In this document: piece after piece, positions 12,037-29,125 of the stretch
Numbering within the stretch: position 1 is the stretch's first letter
Layout of the letters: the number at the start of each line of letters is the position of its first letter
Source of the DNA: Ianthella basta
Taxonomy: Eukaryota > Porifera > Demospongiae > Verongiida > Ianthellidae
Reading direction: 5' to 3'
Length of the DNA: 64,000 nucleotides
NCBI GenBank assembly: GCA_964019415.1
Contig: OZ025868.1
Location: forward strand, 1,356,001-1,420,000
Notes under the pieces: generated by a model
Told to the model about the DNA's origin: nothing
The model's input: the letters and a program-made list of their open reading frames with translations, nothing else
Database searches by the model: none
Program-made: the position numbers and the translations under genes

Positions 12037-13660
12037 GTCAGTATACAGTATAGGCTTGAGGGGCACATGCTGCTGCAATACTGTTGGATAATTATGCACA
12101 CTTGTTTGATCTCTCTTTATGTACAAAGTGCATCACTTTAACAGACTGTCCATCGCTGATGGAAGCAACTCCTGGGAAGTGAAGTGAATGACATGAGCTG
12201 TGGAAACATCTCCTTACATACCTTACATGCACACACTGATAGTGTGTAGGATATGAATGAGACCATGCATACAAGCTAGGATTATTGGATTCGTATCACT
12301 CTAATGGTTTAATTAATAGTCAGTGAGTGCATGATGTTGATGGACATATGTCTACAGGAAGGCTCCGTGCAATTCAGTGAACCTTGCAATTGTACCGCAT
12401 GCAATCTAAGGGCTTTCACCATTGTCACACTCCCCAGTTAACCATATTTATGCCTGACTCTTCTCCCTCCCCTCTTCCCTTGAGCTTGCCATCTATCATA
12501 CATTACTCCCTCCCACCATCACTTCTCCACTGAACTGCATGAGCCCCAGTACCCCAGTGTGCTGTGCGTGAAGGTGTACAGCTCAACTTGGACTCGATGT
12601 TGTACAGAGTCCTAGTTGTTGATAGCACCCTCCACCATGCCAACCAACATCACTGTAACCAGCAAAATTAATGTATTTGGAACAGCATGGATCAACACTA
12701 CAGTGGGGGCCTTGTGTTAATTCTCCACATATATATGCAAGTGTCTTTTGCTCTCCCTTCACCCCCCCCCCCCCCCCATCTTCCTTCTCACATGCACTCC
12801 TGGTCTTTCAATTCTCCAGCAAGTAGCTAATTGCGGCACATGCACTACACAGTGCTGACTGTAGTGGTGCAAAGAATGGTAACAGCATATGCATCTTATT
12901 GAGTTACCCTTTGTCTGACAAGCTAGCTACGTATATATATATGTATACATACTGTAGTCCCAGCACTAAATGAACATCATGGTTACCATGACTATTATAG
13001 TTTCAAACTATGCACATTACAAGATTTAAATTAATTTTGTGCTATAGCTTACGAGAGACCTATTGATATTGGTGTGTGGCAAATCAAAAATTGTGCAGTT
13101 GCTTTGTGCTCATTTATTTCCAGAAGTGATAATTAATTTGTATACGCTTCAATTGTCATGGAGACAATGCACCACTCAACGCATGCACTTCAAGCCAACA
13201 GACCATGCACTTCCAGGTATCCGAAAGTCTACATGACAGCAAAATCTCAGCTAGCAGGTTATCAGCACAATCATTCAGGAATCCCATACCATCATTATGG
13301 GCCCTACGGAACCAGTAGCTAACCTTGCATGCATACTACTTATAAACTCACTCACCCCACAGCATGATAGCTTATTATTTGTATTCTTGTGCATGTCTAA
13401 TCTCTCTGCATGAGTCTGAAACAGTTGTCTATTGTACCATGTGTCCCTCAGCATGCTGGCAATCACGGTTTATCCACTGACTACATTTCCTCGTTTTTGT
13501 AACGTTGTCATTATCATATACATAAGGAAATATCCTTGCCAGTGTGTGTTGTGTGTCTGTGTACGTACATGCATGCATGTGTGAGTGCATGGGCGTTTTC
13601 TTTTCACTGTAATATAATTAGTTACTACAATTACTCTCTCGACAAATTTAAACTCTTACC
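12037..13660. other. Non-coding stretch downstream of copy 1, with decayed FN3 exon and C tract
   Basis: It is homologous to 34604-35440 plus 36442-37010 and to 63007-64000. At about 12500-12720 a degraded FN3 exon can be seen (text like CCAGTGTGCTGTG and CACCCTCCACC), related to exon 8 of family II but with stops and lacking a splice donor. A run of about 16 C lies at 12762-12777. I see no gene in 12780-13660. Confidence 0.6.
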
Positions 13661-13662
13661 AA

Positions 13663-13953
13663 ATGTTCACTAACATTGATATGTATGTACTCAATTGTAC
13701 ATTGAATAGATGCATGTTGAATTTAGCTCTCTATTATCAAGCTGTTTGGGCATGTGTGACACATAGATCCTCCAGGAACTGCATGGGGCAGTCTCAGTGC
13801 AAGAGACACTGCATAATGATGTATATGGAGTCAATGTGTCTGGTGAAGGTGTGCAGAGAGCTGGAAAAGCACTTAGGGACTCACTTCATGGTTGAGATTC
13901 TAGAAAGAGTGGAGTGCTCGCACAGACACATGAAAGAAGTGGTAAGGAGATGA
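13663..13953 (+). other. Conserved unexplained segment with 96-codon open frame
   Basis: The downstream half (CLVKVCRELEKHLGTHFMVE onward) is kept, with mostly conservative changes, at 37187-37320 in the second module. The two versions are read in the same frame but end differently. I do not recognise a domain. It could be an exon of an unidentified small gene between families III and I, or a decayed fragment kept only because the module duplicated recently. There is no convincing start context or partner exon. Confidence 0.3.
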
Positions 13954-14043
13954 GACAGGGTGAAGTGAGGGCTTCTCAGCTGGCTCAGGCATCAGAAAGG
14001 GTTGGTTCTCCAATACCAGCTTCACAACAGGGTTGAAAACCTT

Positions 14044-14082
14044 GCCGACGTTTCGACCAGATGCTCTGGTCTTCTTCAGGGC
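14044..14082 (-). ncRNA. Hammerhead-ribozyme-like core of a Penelope-like element remnant
   Basis: On the minus strand the order is GCC, CTGAAGA, a 6-bp stem (GACCAG/CTGGTC) with a short loop, GAAAC, GTC, GGC. This is the conserved hammerhead core: CUGANGA, helix II, GAAA, and GUC before the cleavage point. A 3-bp helix I is formed by GCC/GGC. Helix III has almost no loop, as in the minimal hammerheads reported from Penelope-like retroelements, where activity often needs a dimer. It lies next to a long (GT)n tract and is absent from the paralogous stretch at 37312-37600, so it is part of an insertion. No RT or GIY-YIG coding sequence accompanies it. Confidence 0.5.
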
Positions 14083-14099
14083 GAATCTCATGCGTGTGT

Positions 14100-14590
<491 letters not shown>

Positions 14591-14718
14591 ATATGATATG
14601 ATATTATTATTTAAGTGCACCGTGTTGTATAATACAAACACTAGGGTGTCAGCCCCATGCAGCACTATAATATAATTAAATGTAACAGTGTCAAAAGAAT
14701 CACAATGGGCATAGTTCT

Positions 14719-16797
14719 TTAAGGGCAGCTTGTCCTTTTCTGCCACATCCTCTGCAGCGCCTTCCGCACTCTTCCATCTTTGCATGCCTCCTCCAGTACC
14801 CATATCACCCTGTCATCATCCTTCATGCTCTCCCATCCCACCACTATCTCATTCATCAGCCTTGCCATTTCTCTCCTCTCTTCTGCCACAAATACACACC
14901 GGCACACAAAGTGCTTGACATCTTCCACTTCACCACTGTCACAGTTCTTACAAAGTCGTTCGCCCCTACTTAACCCACACCATCTGCCAGTTTCTACCCT
15001 TAATTCTGCTGTTCCCCCTCGTAGTTTCACCATCATCCTCCTTTGCATCTTACACTCTATCTCCACACACCGCGCCTTGCATTCAGCATCCATTAAACTC
15101 CCAATCACTTCCAGCTTTGGCCGTTCCCTAGCTGCTTCCCTCCATACTTCTCTCACTTCCCTCCATGCTATGTCCTTCAACACCTGCTTTACTTCTTTCA
15201 ATGTCAACCCACTCACGGCCTCAGCATCTAACCCCTTCCATTTGAACCTCACCAAACTTTGTTGTAGCTCTTTCACCCACCGTACTTTACACCCTACTTC
15301 CAAGGCTTCAAGCATCACAACTTTCAATAACCTGCCATCAGTCATCCTCATTACCTGTACCCAGAACTCAATACTTCCCTTCATTGCCACCCATTTCATT
15401 GGTAGCATGTTCATCTCAAATTGCAGGGAGACCAAAGGGTGTAGTCTCCCCACCCCTAAAAAGATTCTTGCCGCCCGCATCTGCACATTTTCAACTGGCC
15501 CGAGTTGTGCTCCACAACCCCATACCTCTGCCCCATACAATAGCACAGACTCAACGAGAGATTCCATCAGCCTCACAAAGGTAGCTCCTCTCACTTCCCC
15601 CACAGTGGCCCTGCACCTTCTGAGCCAGTCACTTAGTGCTCTTGCTCCCGCCTTTCCTCTCTCCTCCACCATTCTCGTACCTTGCAGGTGCTCATCAATC
15701 ACACACCCAAGATACTTGTACTCCTGCACCACTGCAATCTCTTCACCTCCAACATCAAACTTCTCCTCCGTCCTTTTCATACCTGTCCTTCTCACATGCA
15801 TTACCCCGCATTTTTCCACATTCACTTCAACTGACCATTCATTACACCATTCTACTAATGTGTTCAACCCATGCTTCATAGATTTTTCATCCTCTGCAAG
15901 AATCACTGCGTCATCTGCATACAACAACACTGAGATTAGCTGACCCCTGCACTTTACCCCCACTCCTGCCTCTTTCAGCTTAGTTATCAGTGAATTGATA
16001 TACAAGGAGAATAACAGTGGCGAAAGGATGCATCCCTGTCTCAACCCACATGTTACTTTGAAAGGTTCACTTCGTCCCTCTCCCACCTTCACTTCACAAC
16101 TCACATCCTCATAAACTGCCTTTAGGAAAGCTGAGAGGCGACCTCCTAACCCCATTCCCTCTAAACACCTCCACAACTTCCCTCTGTCCACCCTGTCATA
16201 TGCCTTCTTAAAGTCAATAAAACTGGCAAACATCCCTGTCTTTGTCACTGCTTTCACCTGCCCCAATAATACCAAAGTCATTAACTGATCTCTGCACCCT
16301 CTTCCTTTTCTAAACCCTCCCTGCTCCTCTGCCACCAGCTTCCTTTCTTCAACTACGTGCACCAACCTATTCTGAGCAATACTGCACATCGCCTTATAAG
16401 CAACTGGCAGTAATGAAATGCCCCGGAAATCCTCTGTCTTGCATACCCCACTTCTACTCCTCTTTGGTATGGGGACCACGGTGCTTCTTCGCCATTCCGA
16501 GGGAACCATCCCATTCTTCCAGCACCAACTGAAGAGGCTACACCAAAAATCCACCAGGACATCACTGCATACCATTTCAGCCGTTAGCCTATCACTCCCA
16601 GGGGCTGCTTTCCGCTTCAAAGTGTCCAAAGCCTGCTTCACTTCTTCTCTTGTCACATCTTCATTTAACAATTCATTCCCCCCATTTACCTCTTCTCCCC
16701 CTTCATCTCCCTGAACCTCTGATCTTCCCCCCTCATTCAACACATTTTGAAAGTATCTCTTCCATACCCCTACGGCTTCCTTACCCTGTCTCACCAC
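14719..16797 (-). pseudogene. LINE ORF2, reverse transcriptase half with C-terminal zinc knuckle
   Basis: The 692-codon open part covers the whole RT: GFRKGRGCRDQL, motif A FIDFKKAYDRV, GLRQGCILSPLLF, and motif C YADD. All catalytic aspartates are present. Near the C terminus, CKNCDSGEVEDVKHFVCRC is a CCHC-type knuckle. The upstream 5' continuation is separated by two frameshifts from the endonuclease half. The enzyme would carry out target-primed reverse transcription in the nucleus. Confidence 0.9.
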
Positions 16798-16916
16798 ACC
16801 CAGCTCATCATATACCTTACCAATGTCACTCCTCTTTTTTTACCGTTTGTCAAGCCCAGCTTTCTTGCCATTCTCCACCACTTCTTAGGATTTCTTATCA
16901 CTCTATCCAGTTCATT

Positions 16917-18236
16917 TCATCTGCTTTCATCAAAACTTCTCTTCGCTCTACTCACTGCTTTCTTATATTCCCTTCTCTTCTCAACATAGTCTCTCCTTTT
17001 CCCCCTCTTTGCATCACTACCATTACACTCCAACCACTCTCTCTCTGCCCTGTGGAAAGCCTTCCTCAGTTTGGCAATCTCTTTGGTGAACCATGGTTGC
17101 CCACCTTTACCTCTCTTCACCTTCATCTCTACCAATCCCTGTCTCATCATCTCTGTCAATTCTCCGTATATTTCATCAATCACTTCCTGGTCATTCCCTG
17201 CTGTTTCCACTTTATCCGTCAACAACCTCACCCTCTCCACCTCACCTTCCAAGTATCCCTCTGGGACCGCGTACCGCTTTACCATGCCATCTTTAAGTTC
17301 ACCTTCCTCCTTGCCTTCTTCCATCCCACTAACCCAGTCAGTTGCAACCTCCCAGCTCATAAGGGAGTGGTCAGGTGTTCTAGTGACCACCCCTCTGCAA
17401 TCCATCTCCTCCACACTCTCTGACATGGTTGTCACCTTGAAATTTTCAATGATATGAAAATTCTCCTTGCTGACCAGGCAGTAGTCGACCACTGAACATC
17501 CCTTGCCAGAGACACAAGTGAATGCATCCCTTCCCTTCCTCCCATTCACCTCTGTCATACTTGTACTTCGGAGGAAGTCCACCAATGCTTCGCCTTGACT
17601 GTTCTTCACCCCATCAATCACTTTTCTAGGAGGGATGCCATCCCTGTCTGTATTAAGTTCCCCACATCTAGCGTTGAAATCTCCACAGATTATCAGAGGC
17701 CCCTGTGAGCAAAACTTTGCCACCTGTTCAGATAGCAGCTGGAGGGTTTCCTCTGCCCCCTGTCCCCGGCTTGAGGACTCAGGTGGGATGTAGCATGCTG
17801 CCAATATCAGAGTGTCTTCATTCCCTTGACTTAACTTCACCCATAGAATATCCTCAATGTCTGCGTCTATGACTTCCACTGCCCACTTCTCCAGCACCTC
17901 TTCCCGAACCAACAGACCAACCCCACCTGAACCCTTCACTGCCTTCCTATGGAGGTTTCTTCTATTCCGCCCAAACCACCTATATCCTTCCACAGCAATC
18001 TCCTCCTCTCCCCTCAACCAAGTTTCCACCAATGCCACCACATCTGGCTTGTAGAAATCTATCACCTTTGCCCTCATATCATGCCCTTCCCTCATTTTCT
18101 CCATTTCACCACCACCTCTTCCCCACCCACAAACATTCCAACACATCATACTCAACCTCCCCTCACCTCTGGTCCCAACATCTGCAAACAATCCCTCTTC
18201 CTCCCCTCCCCCTGCCACCTCACCAGTAGCTTTCAC
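16917..18236 (-). pseudogene. LINE ORF2, endonuclease half
   Basis: Endonuclease/exonuclease/phosphatase fold: MMCWNVCGWG at the N terminus, DVVALVETWL with the catalytic Glu, GGVGLLV, ICGDFNAR, and TPDHSLMSW with the catalytic Asp-His near the end. A linker with PWFTKEIAKLRKAFHRAE leads into the RT. The frame ends at TGA 16917-16919 by a one-base frameshift; the continuation is readable in the next frame (about 16914-16840). A second one-base shift at an A7 run (minus strand, 16835-16841) brings it into the RT frame. Confidence 0.88.
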
Positions 18237-19354
18237 CTGTGCCCCTCCGACACAGGTTCCATCGCTAAAAAATCACGCTCTCCTCTTCCAACTTTCTGCC
18301 ACCGCCAATACTTATGCTTCCACTGCTCATCCAATGTCAATAGATCCCTCTCTTGGGCTTTCACAACAAACCACCACACCTTCTTTTCCTTCCACTGACC
18401 CACGTGCTTACTAATGAAGAACCTAGAAGACATCTTCCCCACTACCCTGACCATCTCCTTCGCAATTTCATTGCAGGACTCTCTCTTCCGGGTTCCCCAC
18501 ACTTTTCGCACCCCTGAAACATATTTGGCTGACTTCTCCCTTCCTACACTCTTTGGACTGTTCCCCCCACAGTCATTTTGCCTCTCACTACTTTCCTGAC
18601 CAGATCTCTGTAGGCATGTTGCCTGTTTCTCTCGCTCATCTGACACTACCATCTTTTCCACCTTATCACCTGTCACCCCTTCACTCTGTGTCATACACTC
18701 CAACACCTCCTCTCTCTGGGACCCTCCTAAGCCCAGGCCTCTCAATCTCTCATTCTCCACTCTCATTTCATCCATTTCACTCTTCATCATGCTCATTTCT
18801 CCCCTCAACCCCCCTACTTCTTTGCGCAATTGCACCAGACAAGCAGACAAGCAAAAATAGCAAACAAAGGATTTCCCCTCCATCACTCCGGCATCCTCTT
18901 TCATTCCCAGGCATCTGATGTGAGACCATCCTTCACAAATCTCGCAGCACACCATTTCCCCTGACTATACTTCACGAGTACAGAGACATCTAATTGCTTC
19001 GTCCCTGGTCTCCCCTAGTCCTGGCTCACCTTCCTTCACAAGACTCACTTTGCCATCACCACTCCTTCCATCGGTCCCTTCGTCACTCACATAATCAACC
19101 CCTTCTCCAACCACACCATCGACTACTTCCTCCAACTGTCCACCAATCTTGCTCGCGATCTTTGTCCCAATCCCGTCTCCGCTCTTTTTCTCGACCCCTT
19201 CTGCGGTCCTACCATCGATATTGTGAATAATCTCCTTTCTCTCTTGTCCTCTTCTCTTCTGAATCACCCTCCCTACTGATCTTTTCTCTCTTCGCTCACA
19301 GTCGCCCATCAAATCTTTTGTCAATTTACGTGCTCTCACGTTCGAGGCCGCCAT
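18233..19354 (-). pseudogene. LINE ORF1 with PHD-type zinc finger, one in-frame stop
   Basis: A single frame runs from ATG 19354 to TGA 18233-18235, broken only by TAG at 18965-18967. The N-terminal 130 residues are basic and Lys/Arg-rich. A PHD-like finger follows with ligands in the order CxC, C..C (CCEIC), H (WSHIRC), C and CYFC. The stop falls between the first and second ligand pairs. A heptad-like segment rich in Glu and Met (about residues 170-215) suggests a coiled coil, and the C-terminal part is basic. ORF1 proteins bind LINE RNA. The TGA overlaps a GTG that opens the ORF2 frame, so ORF2 may be reached by reinitiation. Confidence 0.8.
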
Positions 19355-19367
19355 CTTAATCGTATAT

Positions 19368-19431
19368 GTCTAGCTAGACAGTCCCGATAACGCCCAGTGC
19401 TTTTATTGGGGCGGTCTAGCCAGCCAGACTA
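19368..19431. promoter_or_regulatory. Imperfect inverted repeat upstream of family I gene (copy 1)
   Basis: Outer stems GTCTAGCTAG and CTAGCCAGCCAGAC enclose CCCGATAACGCCC and TTTTATTGGGGCGG. It is conserved at 37951-38024 in front of the other family I gene. It could be a promoter-proximal element or a very short MITE. Confidence 0.45.
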
Positions 19432-19491
19432 TCTCCTCCTGGGAGTTGTAGCCTCTAGCAGCGTGGGCATTACTGGCTGTGGCTGAAACTG

Positions 19492-24417
<4,926 letters not shown>

Positions 24418-25231
24418 GCAGCTGTCATGTATTAACCACTTAACAGTGTGGACAAGTCTCAAGTGTGCAGTCATCTGCTATATTATATCTGTTTCAATGA
24501 TAGTATATAAATTGGACTATGTGTGTGTACATTGTGCATGTGTGTGTGCGTGCATGTACATGCACATGCTTTCTTTCAACTTTCTCTTTCACTTTTATAC
24601 CACTATTACTCATGATTTAGGTGACTATAATCCTTTCTAATATATTGTCCCAGTTGAGATTTGAATCTGGACTTGATTGTCAGAGATTGCATAACAACAT
24701 GTAACCATTAGATGCACAAGATGTGCAACCTACTGTGTGCTGTCTGTGATGGCAACAAGTGATTACCTTCTCCCTAATCAACATGCAAACCTATAAAGTT
24801 GGAAGAGCCAAGGTATCACTTGTGGTAGCAGCTAGTCACCCTGCAATCCATCTGTCCATAAAATACTGATGTGCACCAGTAGCTAATAAAAGCAGCTGTT
24901 TGTGGCTCTTCCATAACTATAGGATGACTATAGGGGAAGTCGATCACTGGTCATTATTCATGCAATATGACTCCGACTTCTCAGTATCATTGAGGCACTA
25001 ATGGTATATTAGTGTAGCTACGTCACAGGCTGGCTGGTACATTCCAGATAATCTCCCAAGTAATACTGTAGCTACCTCCAATCATGAATCTATTTGGTTA
25101 TGCGTGCATGCACTATGACACGCGCGACTCGTCGCGTGTGGTGAAAGGGAGTACGTGTGCATATACGTAGCTATACAGGCCCTAGCTCCATCCAAAGATC
25201 TGCTTAGCACGTCTCTCTTTCCAGATCAAGA
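24418..25231. other. Intergenic region between family I copy 1 and family II copy 1
   Basis: It aligns along its length with 42922-43749. A candidate poly(A) signal AATAAA is at 24885-24890 inside a ~112-bp inverted repeat whose ends are GGAAGAGCCA (24801) and TGGCTCTTCC (24903). The block 24646-24780 recurs after several genes of the cluster (see findings). The last 110 bp before the next start carry the GC-rich palindrome. Confidence 0.6.
25118..25139. promoter_or_regulatory. GC-rich palindrome upstream of family II copy 1
   Basis: ACACGCGCGACTCGTCGCGTG centred about 100 bp before the ATG, in AT-rich surroundings. Equivalent palindromes precede all four family II genes at the same distance. 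It may be a transcription-factor site. Confidence 0.5.
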
Positions 25232-28200
25232 ATGATGACTACAGCGTCCTCGCCTCAATGTAATCTCCTCATCATTCAGGTAGGCCAGTGGAGCACACAC
25301 CACTCCTTCCTCGATTGTTCTTGTGCGTTCTGCATGAGGTGCTCGGGCCAGAGTGGAGAAAGGTGCCGTTGTGCTAAAATTGAATAGATCGGCTTGTCTG
25401 GCATTTAGCATGATTCGATCATTCCCCTGTTCCTAGCTGTGGTTGTCGCTTCAGTGGCCCAAACAGTCACCATCGACCCTGTGGGAGCTGTCACTGCTGT
25501 GGAAGGAAGCACCCTCACCATCACCTGCACTCACACGGATGGAACGACTACTGGAGCTGCCATCCTCCTTCGCCAAAACGGTGCACAGTTAACAGGAGAC
25601 AACCTTCCTCCTACTACAGTGAGTGATGCGACGCGTGTCTTCCACCTACCTGTGGACAGAATGAAGGACGGCAACACCTACGACTGTATATCAAATTTCA
25701 ATCCCGGGGAGTCTCCAGATATAACCTTGACTGTTGCCTGTGAGTGGAAGTGATAGAACATGCTTTAGTTAATTGGGTTGTGCACTTCAGCTAGCTCTTG
25801 CTGAATGGGCCCTTAGCTGCTGTCAAATAGCTAGTTTGGTACCTGTAGGACGTGCCACCTACTCGTGCTTGGACACTGATGTGCTGTGGCAACATGACTG
25901 AACTATGTCCTTCTGCTGTAGATCCCCCTCAGTTCTCACCAACCACTGCCACTGCAACACCTACAGAAGAGGACCAGTTCATGTTCTCTCTTTCCATTGA
26001 TGCCAACCCACCTCCTACCATCGACAACATAACATTCAATGGTACACTTGTCACTGACACAAGGTTCACTGTCACTGCTACTAGTTTGACTATTGCTGAC
26101 ATCACTCGTGATGACAGTGGAGTGTACCAGATTACAGCAAGCAATGTTGCAGTATCTGACACCTTCACTCTGACTGTGGATGTGTACTGTGAGTGTGTGT
26201 GCATGTGCAATATGGTATGCTTGTCACATGCACCATAATGCCTTCCTATTCTCTAAACATGTGTACTTTTCATTTTGTGCAGACCCTCCAGAGTTTGCTG
26301 TCCCAAGTCAGAATGTGACAAGGTTTGCTACAGGAGAGTCCTTTACATTTGACTGCACTCCCAGTGGTGGCAACCCTGCAGTGTACAGTTACACATTCCG
26401 AAAGGGAAGTGTTGTTGTAACAGAAGGAGTGAGTGGGTCAGTTCTCACCATCAACCCAGTTGTGAGGGGCAGTAGAGGAGTGTACACATGTGAAGCCAGC
26501 AATGCTGTTGGCATGGCAACAGTGTCTTGGAATCTGTTTATTAATGGTAAGCAATCCAGACAATTTGAAGGTGGTACTCAGCCAACAGCAGATGACTCTT
26601 GCTTTCTTTCCTAATCATGTAGTTCCCCCCACATTGCCACTGAACCCAAGAGTGGCAGACCTCATGTCCTTCTCAGCCACCCTCCAGTGGGACCCTCCCT
26701 CTGACGACGAAGGCTCCTCCCTCCCCCTCACCTACATTGTCACCCTCACCAACACCTCCATCTTCCTCCACTTCTCCAACATCACCTCCACCTCCCACCC
26801 CCTGACCAACCTCCAACACAGCACACAGTACAGCTGGTCAGTACAGGCCATGAATGAGTATGGTTCAAGCCCTTCAGCTGTGAACACTTTCACCACAGTT
26901 GACTCGGGTGTGTACGTGGTGTCTTATAGCAGTGGACGTACATGTACCTTTGTATAATGCGTTGAATAGTGTGTAGGTAGTGCTTCTACAGATGTGCACC
27001 TGTCATGTGCTCTCCACATTTGCATACTTGCCTCTCCTGTCATGCTAATGAATGCTAATATTGCTAATGAATGTGAAATGATATCCCTACTTCTTCCCAC
27101 AGTCCCCATCATTGACAGAGTGGAGGTAGCAGTGCTCAGTCTGTTTGAGGTGGAGGTGAACATCTCTCTGCTCACCAACGGAGGACAGAATGTGACACTA
27201 TACACAGTGAGTTGGTGTCTATGTGTTGAGTATGTAGTTGTGAGAGTAGTTGGTGTTTGGTGTGCAATTGCACATGTATAGATTATGCCAACATGAGTGC
27301 CATGGATAAATAAGTGCCAAATCACTCACTTACCTCTCTGTACTGTAGGTTGAAGTGAGAGGGGAAAACTACTCATTTCCCAGTTCAAAGCTGATGCAGA
27401 TCTCATTACTTGTCAACCAACTGAGTGTGAACTTCACCAAGGGAGAGAGGTTCACTGTGAGGGCATTTGCAGTGAACTCAGTGGGGACCAGTGACTCAGT
27501 GTCTGTGGAAGTGGTTGTCCCTAGTGAGTGCGAACACATGTGGGGCACTGAAAGATGAAAAACCATGTATTTTGTGTGAGTATGTCTCGTATCTGTTCTT
27601 CTCCCATATGTAGTCCCTCCCAACATCATGCACTTCTCCCCCAACCGAACTGACCTCCACTGACATCCCAGTGTGCTGTGGAGGAGTACAGCTCAACTTG
27701 GCCAACCCAAATAACTCAATAGATATTAGAGTCCTCATTGACGACACCCTCCACCCTGCCAACCAGGTTGTGAGGAATGGCAGTTTCCTCTACATCATGG
27801 GACTGCAGGCTGGCACAGAGTACTCACTCAACATTACTCTAACCAACATATTGGGAATAGTATGGGTCAACACTACAGTCAGACCTTTCCTTGGTGAGGT
27901 GATTTGCAAATAGCATCATGCACGTGCCTGACGTTTGTTATTACAAGTTCATCCTGCTTCCTCCATCTCAACCCCTCCACCCCCAGGCCGTCCCTCCACC
28001 CCACAAGTGACCCTCACCCCCACTGCTGGTAGTCTGAGGGTCCAACTGACTACCATGTACCCCGGTACCAGGGAGAGCACCCTCCGGTACTCCATCTCAA
28101 CGTCAACATCACCTCGCAGCAGACGGCAGACAGGACAGCAGACCCTCCCTGTTACCGACCTGACCACTACCGTCAGTGGCAGTGAGGAGGTAGCCCTTAG

Positions 28201-28977
28201 TCCAGGGACCTACTCTGTCACTGTCACTGTCACTAACCAACATGGTGACACCACGTCTGTACCTCAGGAAGTCACTGTACCAGGTTGGCCTGTCACAACT
28301 CTCACCATACATGTACATGCATACCTGCATACCTGCAATAGCCTAAGCACATCAAAGTGTGTATCTTCCTCCAGCTCCACTTGACAACACTGCTCTCATC
28401 ATTGGTGTGGTGGTGGCCATTGTCATAGTGTTCCTCCTTGCCATCCTGGTTGGCTTTATCATCATACTGGTGTGCATGAAGCGTCTGAACACAGGTAAGG
28501 GCAAGTGGGGATAGGGAGAGAATGCACCACCTCACCCATTCCAACATGTGTAGTCAGCAGTATTCACTCAGTGGTCAGTTCTCCTTACACAATCCATTTG
28601 GAATGTTGATGTAGTTGAACCGTATGATTACATAACTATAATTATGTATTATATATTGTATATACAGATTCGTGCCGTCATCCATCCATCTCCTTACCCC
28701 CGTTCCAGCGAGGTGCTGTAAAGCAGATTAATCTTACGATGGCGTTAAAGTAGAGTTGAAAGGTGTCCATTCCCAAATTGAGGATGTGCAGTTGGAACCG
28801 AACCCAGCCTATGGAGTGGTGCCATTATCCAATGCCCCAAATGAGCCTCAGCCGTATGAGGAGTTTGTACCAGTGGGAGTGACCAGTGATGATGTCACAA
28901 TGGAGGAGAACCCTGCTTATCAACCAACAGTAGACACAATATCTGAATCCCATACAGGAGAGCCTGTTTATATTTAG
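25232..28977 (+). pseudogene. Family II receptor, copy 1, with three lesions
   Basis: All 11 exons are present: 25232-25279, 25437-25739, 25922-26188, 26283-26546, 26623-26907, 27103-27206, 27349-27523, 27614-27893, 27987-28283, 28375-28494, 28709-28977. Domain order is as in the open family II genes. Exon 1 lacks one base before the donor (ATTCAG instead of ATTGCAG), so the leader joins out of frame. Exon 8 has a net 4-nt insertion at about 27627-27636 and runs into TGA. The tail exon has TAA at 28729-28731 just after the membrane. Ig, FN3 and TM exons are otherwise well kept, so the inactivation looks recent. Sequencing error could explain one lesion but hardly all three. Confidence 0.8.
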
Positions 28978-29125
28978 TATTGTTTCATTGCAATGCATTG
29001 AGATGCATAATTCTCGCTATGCACTAAAATTGTTGCTTGTATTTTTGGGGCGCCGAAGGCGCCCCTATATTGTTTTCAGATTTAGGTCTTCGTATGGCTT
29101 AATGTTCGTATATATATATATATAT

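Larger units (their letters stand above)
8557..12419 (+). pseudogene. Family III Ig-EGF-collagen gene, 3' remnant (copy 1)
   Basis: Recognisable exons are a Gly-X-Y exon at 8557-8625, the final collagen plus C-terminal exon at 11835-12036, and the last exon from 12358. They align exon by exon with the intact gene at 32497-34970. The 11835 exon carries an in-frame TGA at 11868-11870 where the other copies have CGC or CAT followed by GGC. It also has a small insertion near 11945 that adds another stop, and the last exon has lost 2 nt. A LINE sits in the intron between the two collagen exons. The 5' exons are missing, replaced by the palindrome element or outside the window. I infer a dead copy. 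Confidence 0.8.
14591..19361 (-). mobile_element. Near-full-length CR1-like LINE with PHD-bearing ORF1 (LINE-2 of this window)
   Basis: It is flanked by the target-site duplication GTATATG (14584-14590 and 19362-19368). The empty site is preserved in the second module at about 37930-37960. The 3' tail is (ATATG)n-like. Order on the minus strand: 7-nt 5' leader, ORF1 (19354-18233), ORF2 endonuclease (18236-16917), ORF2 RT (16797-14719), 3' UTR of about 130 bp. PHD fingers in ORF1 are known from CR1-like LINEs. Only one stop and two single-base frameshifts interrupt the coding parts, so the copy is young but inactive as it stands. Confidence 0.92.

Noticed and set aside
14780..15943. 387-codon plus-strand open frame
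   Set aside because: It is antisense to the intact LINE reverse transcriptase frame and is Ser/Pro/His low-complexity.
16650..18398. Further plus-strand open frames over the LINE endonuclease and ORF1
   Set aside because: They are shadows of the minus-strand LINE genes, which carry the recognisable catalytic motifs.
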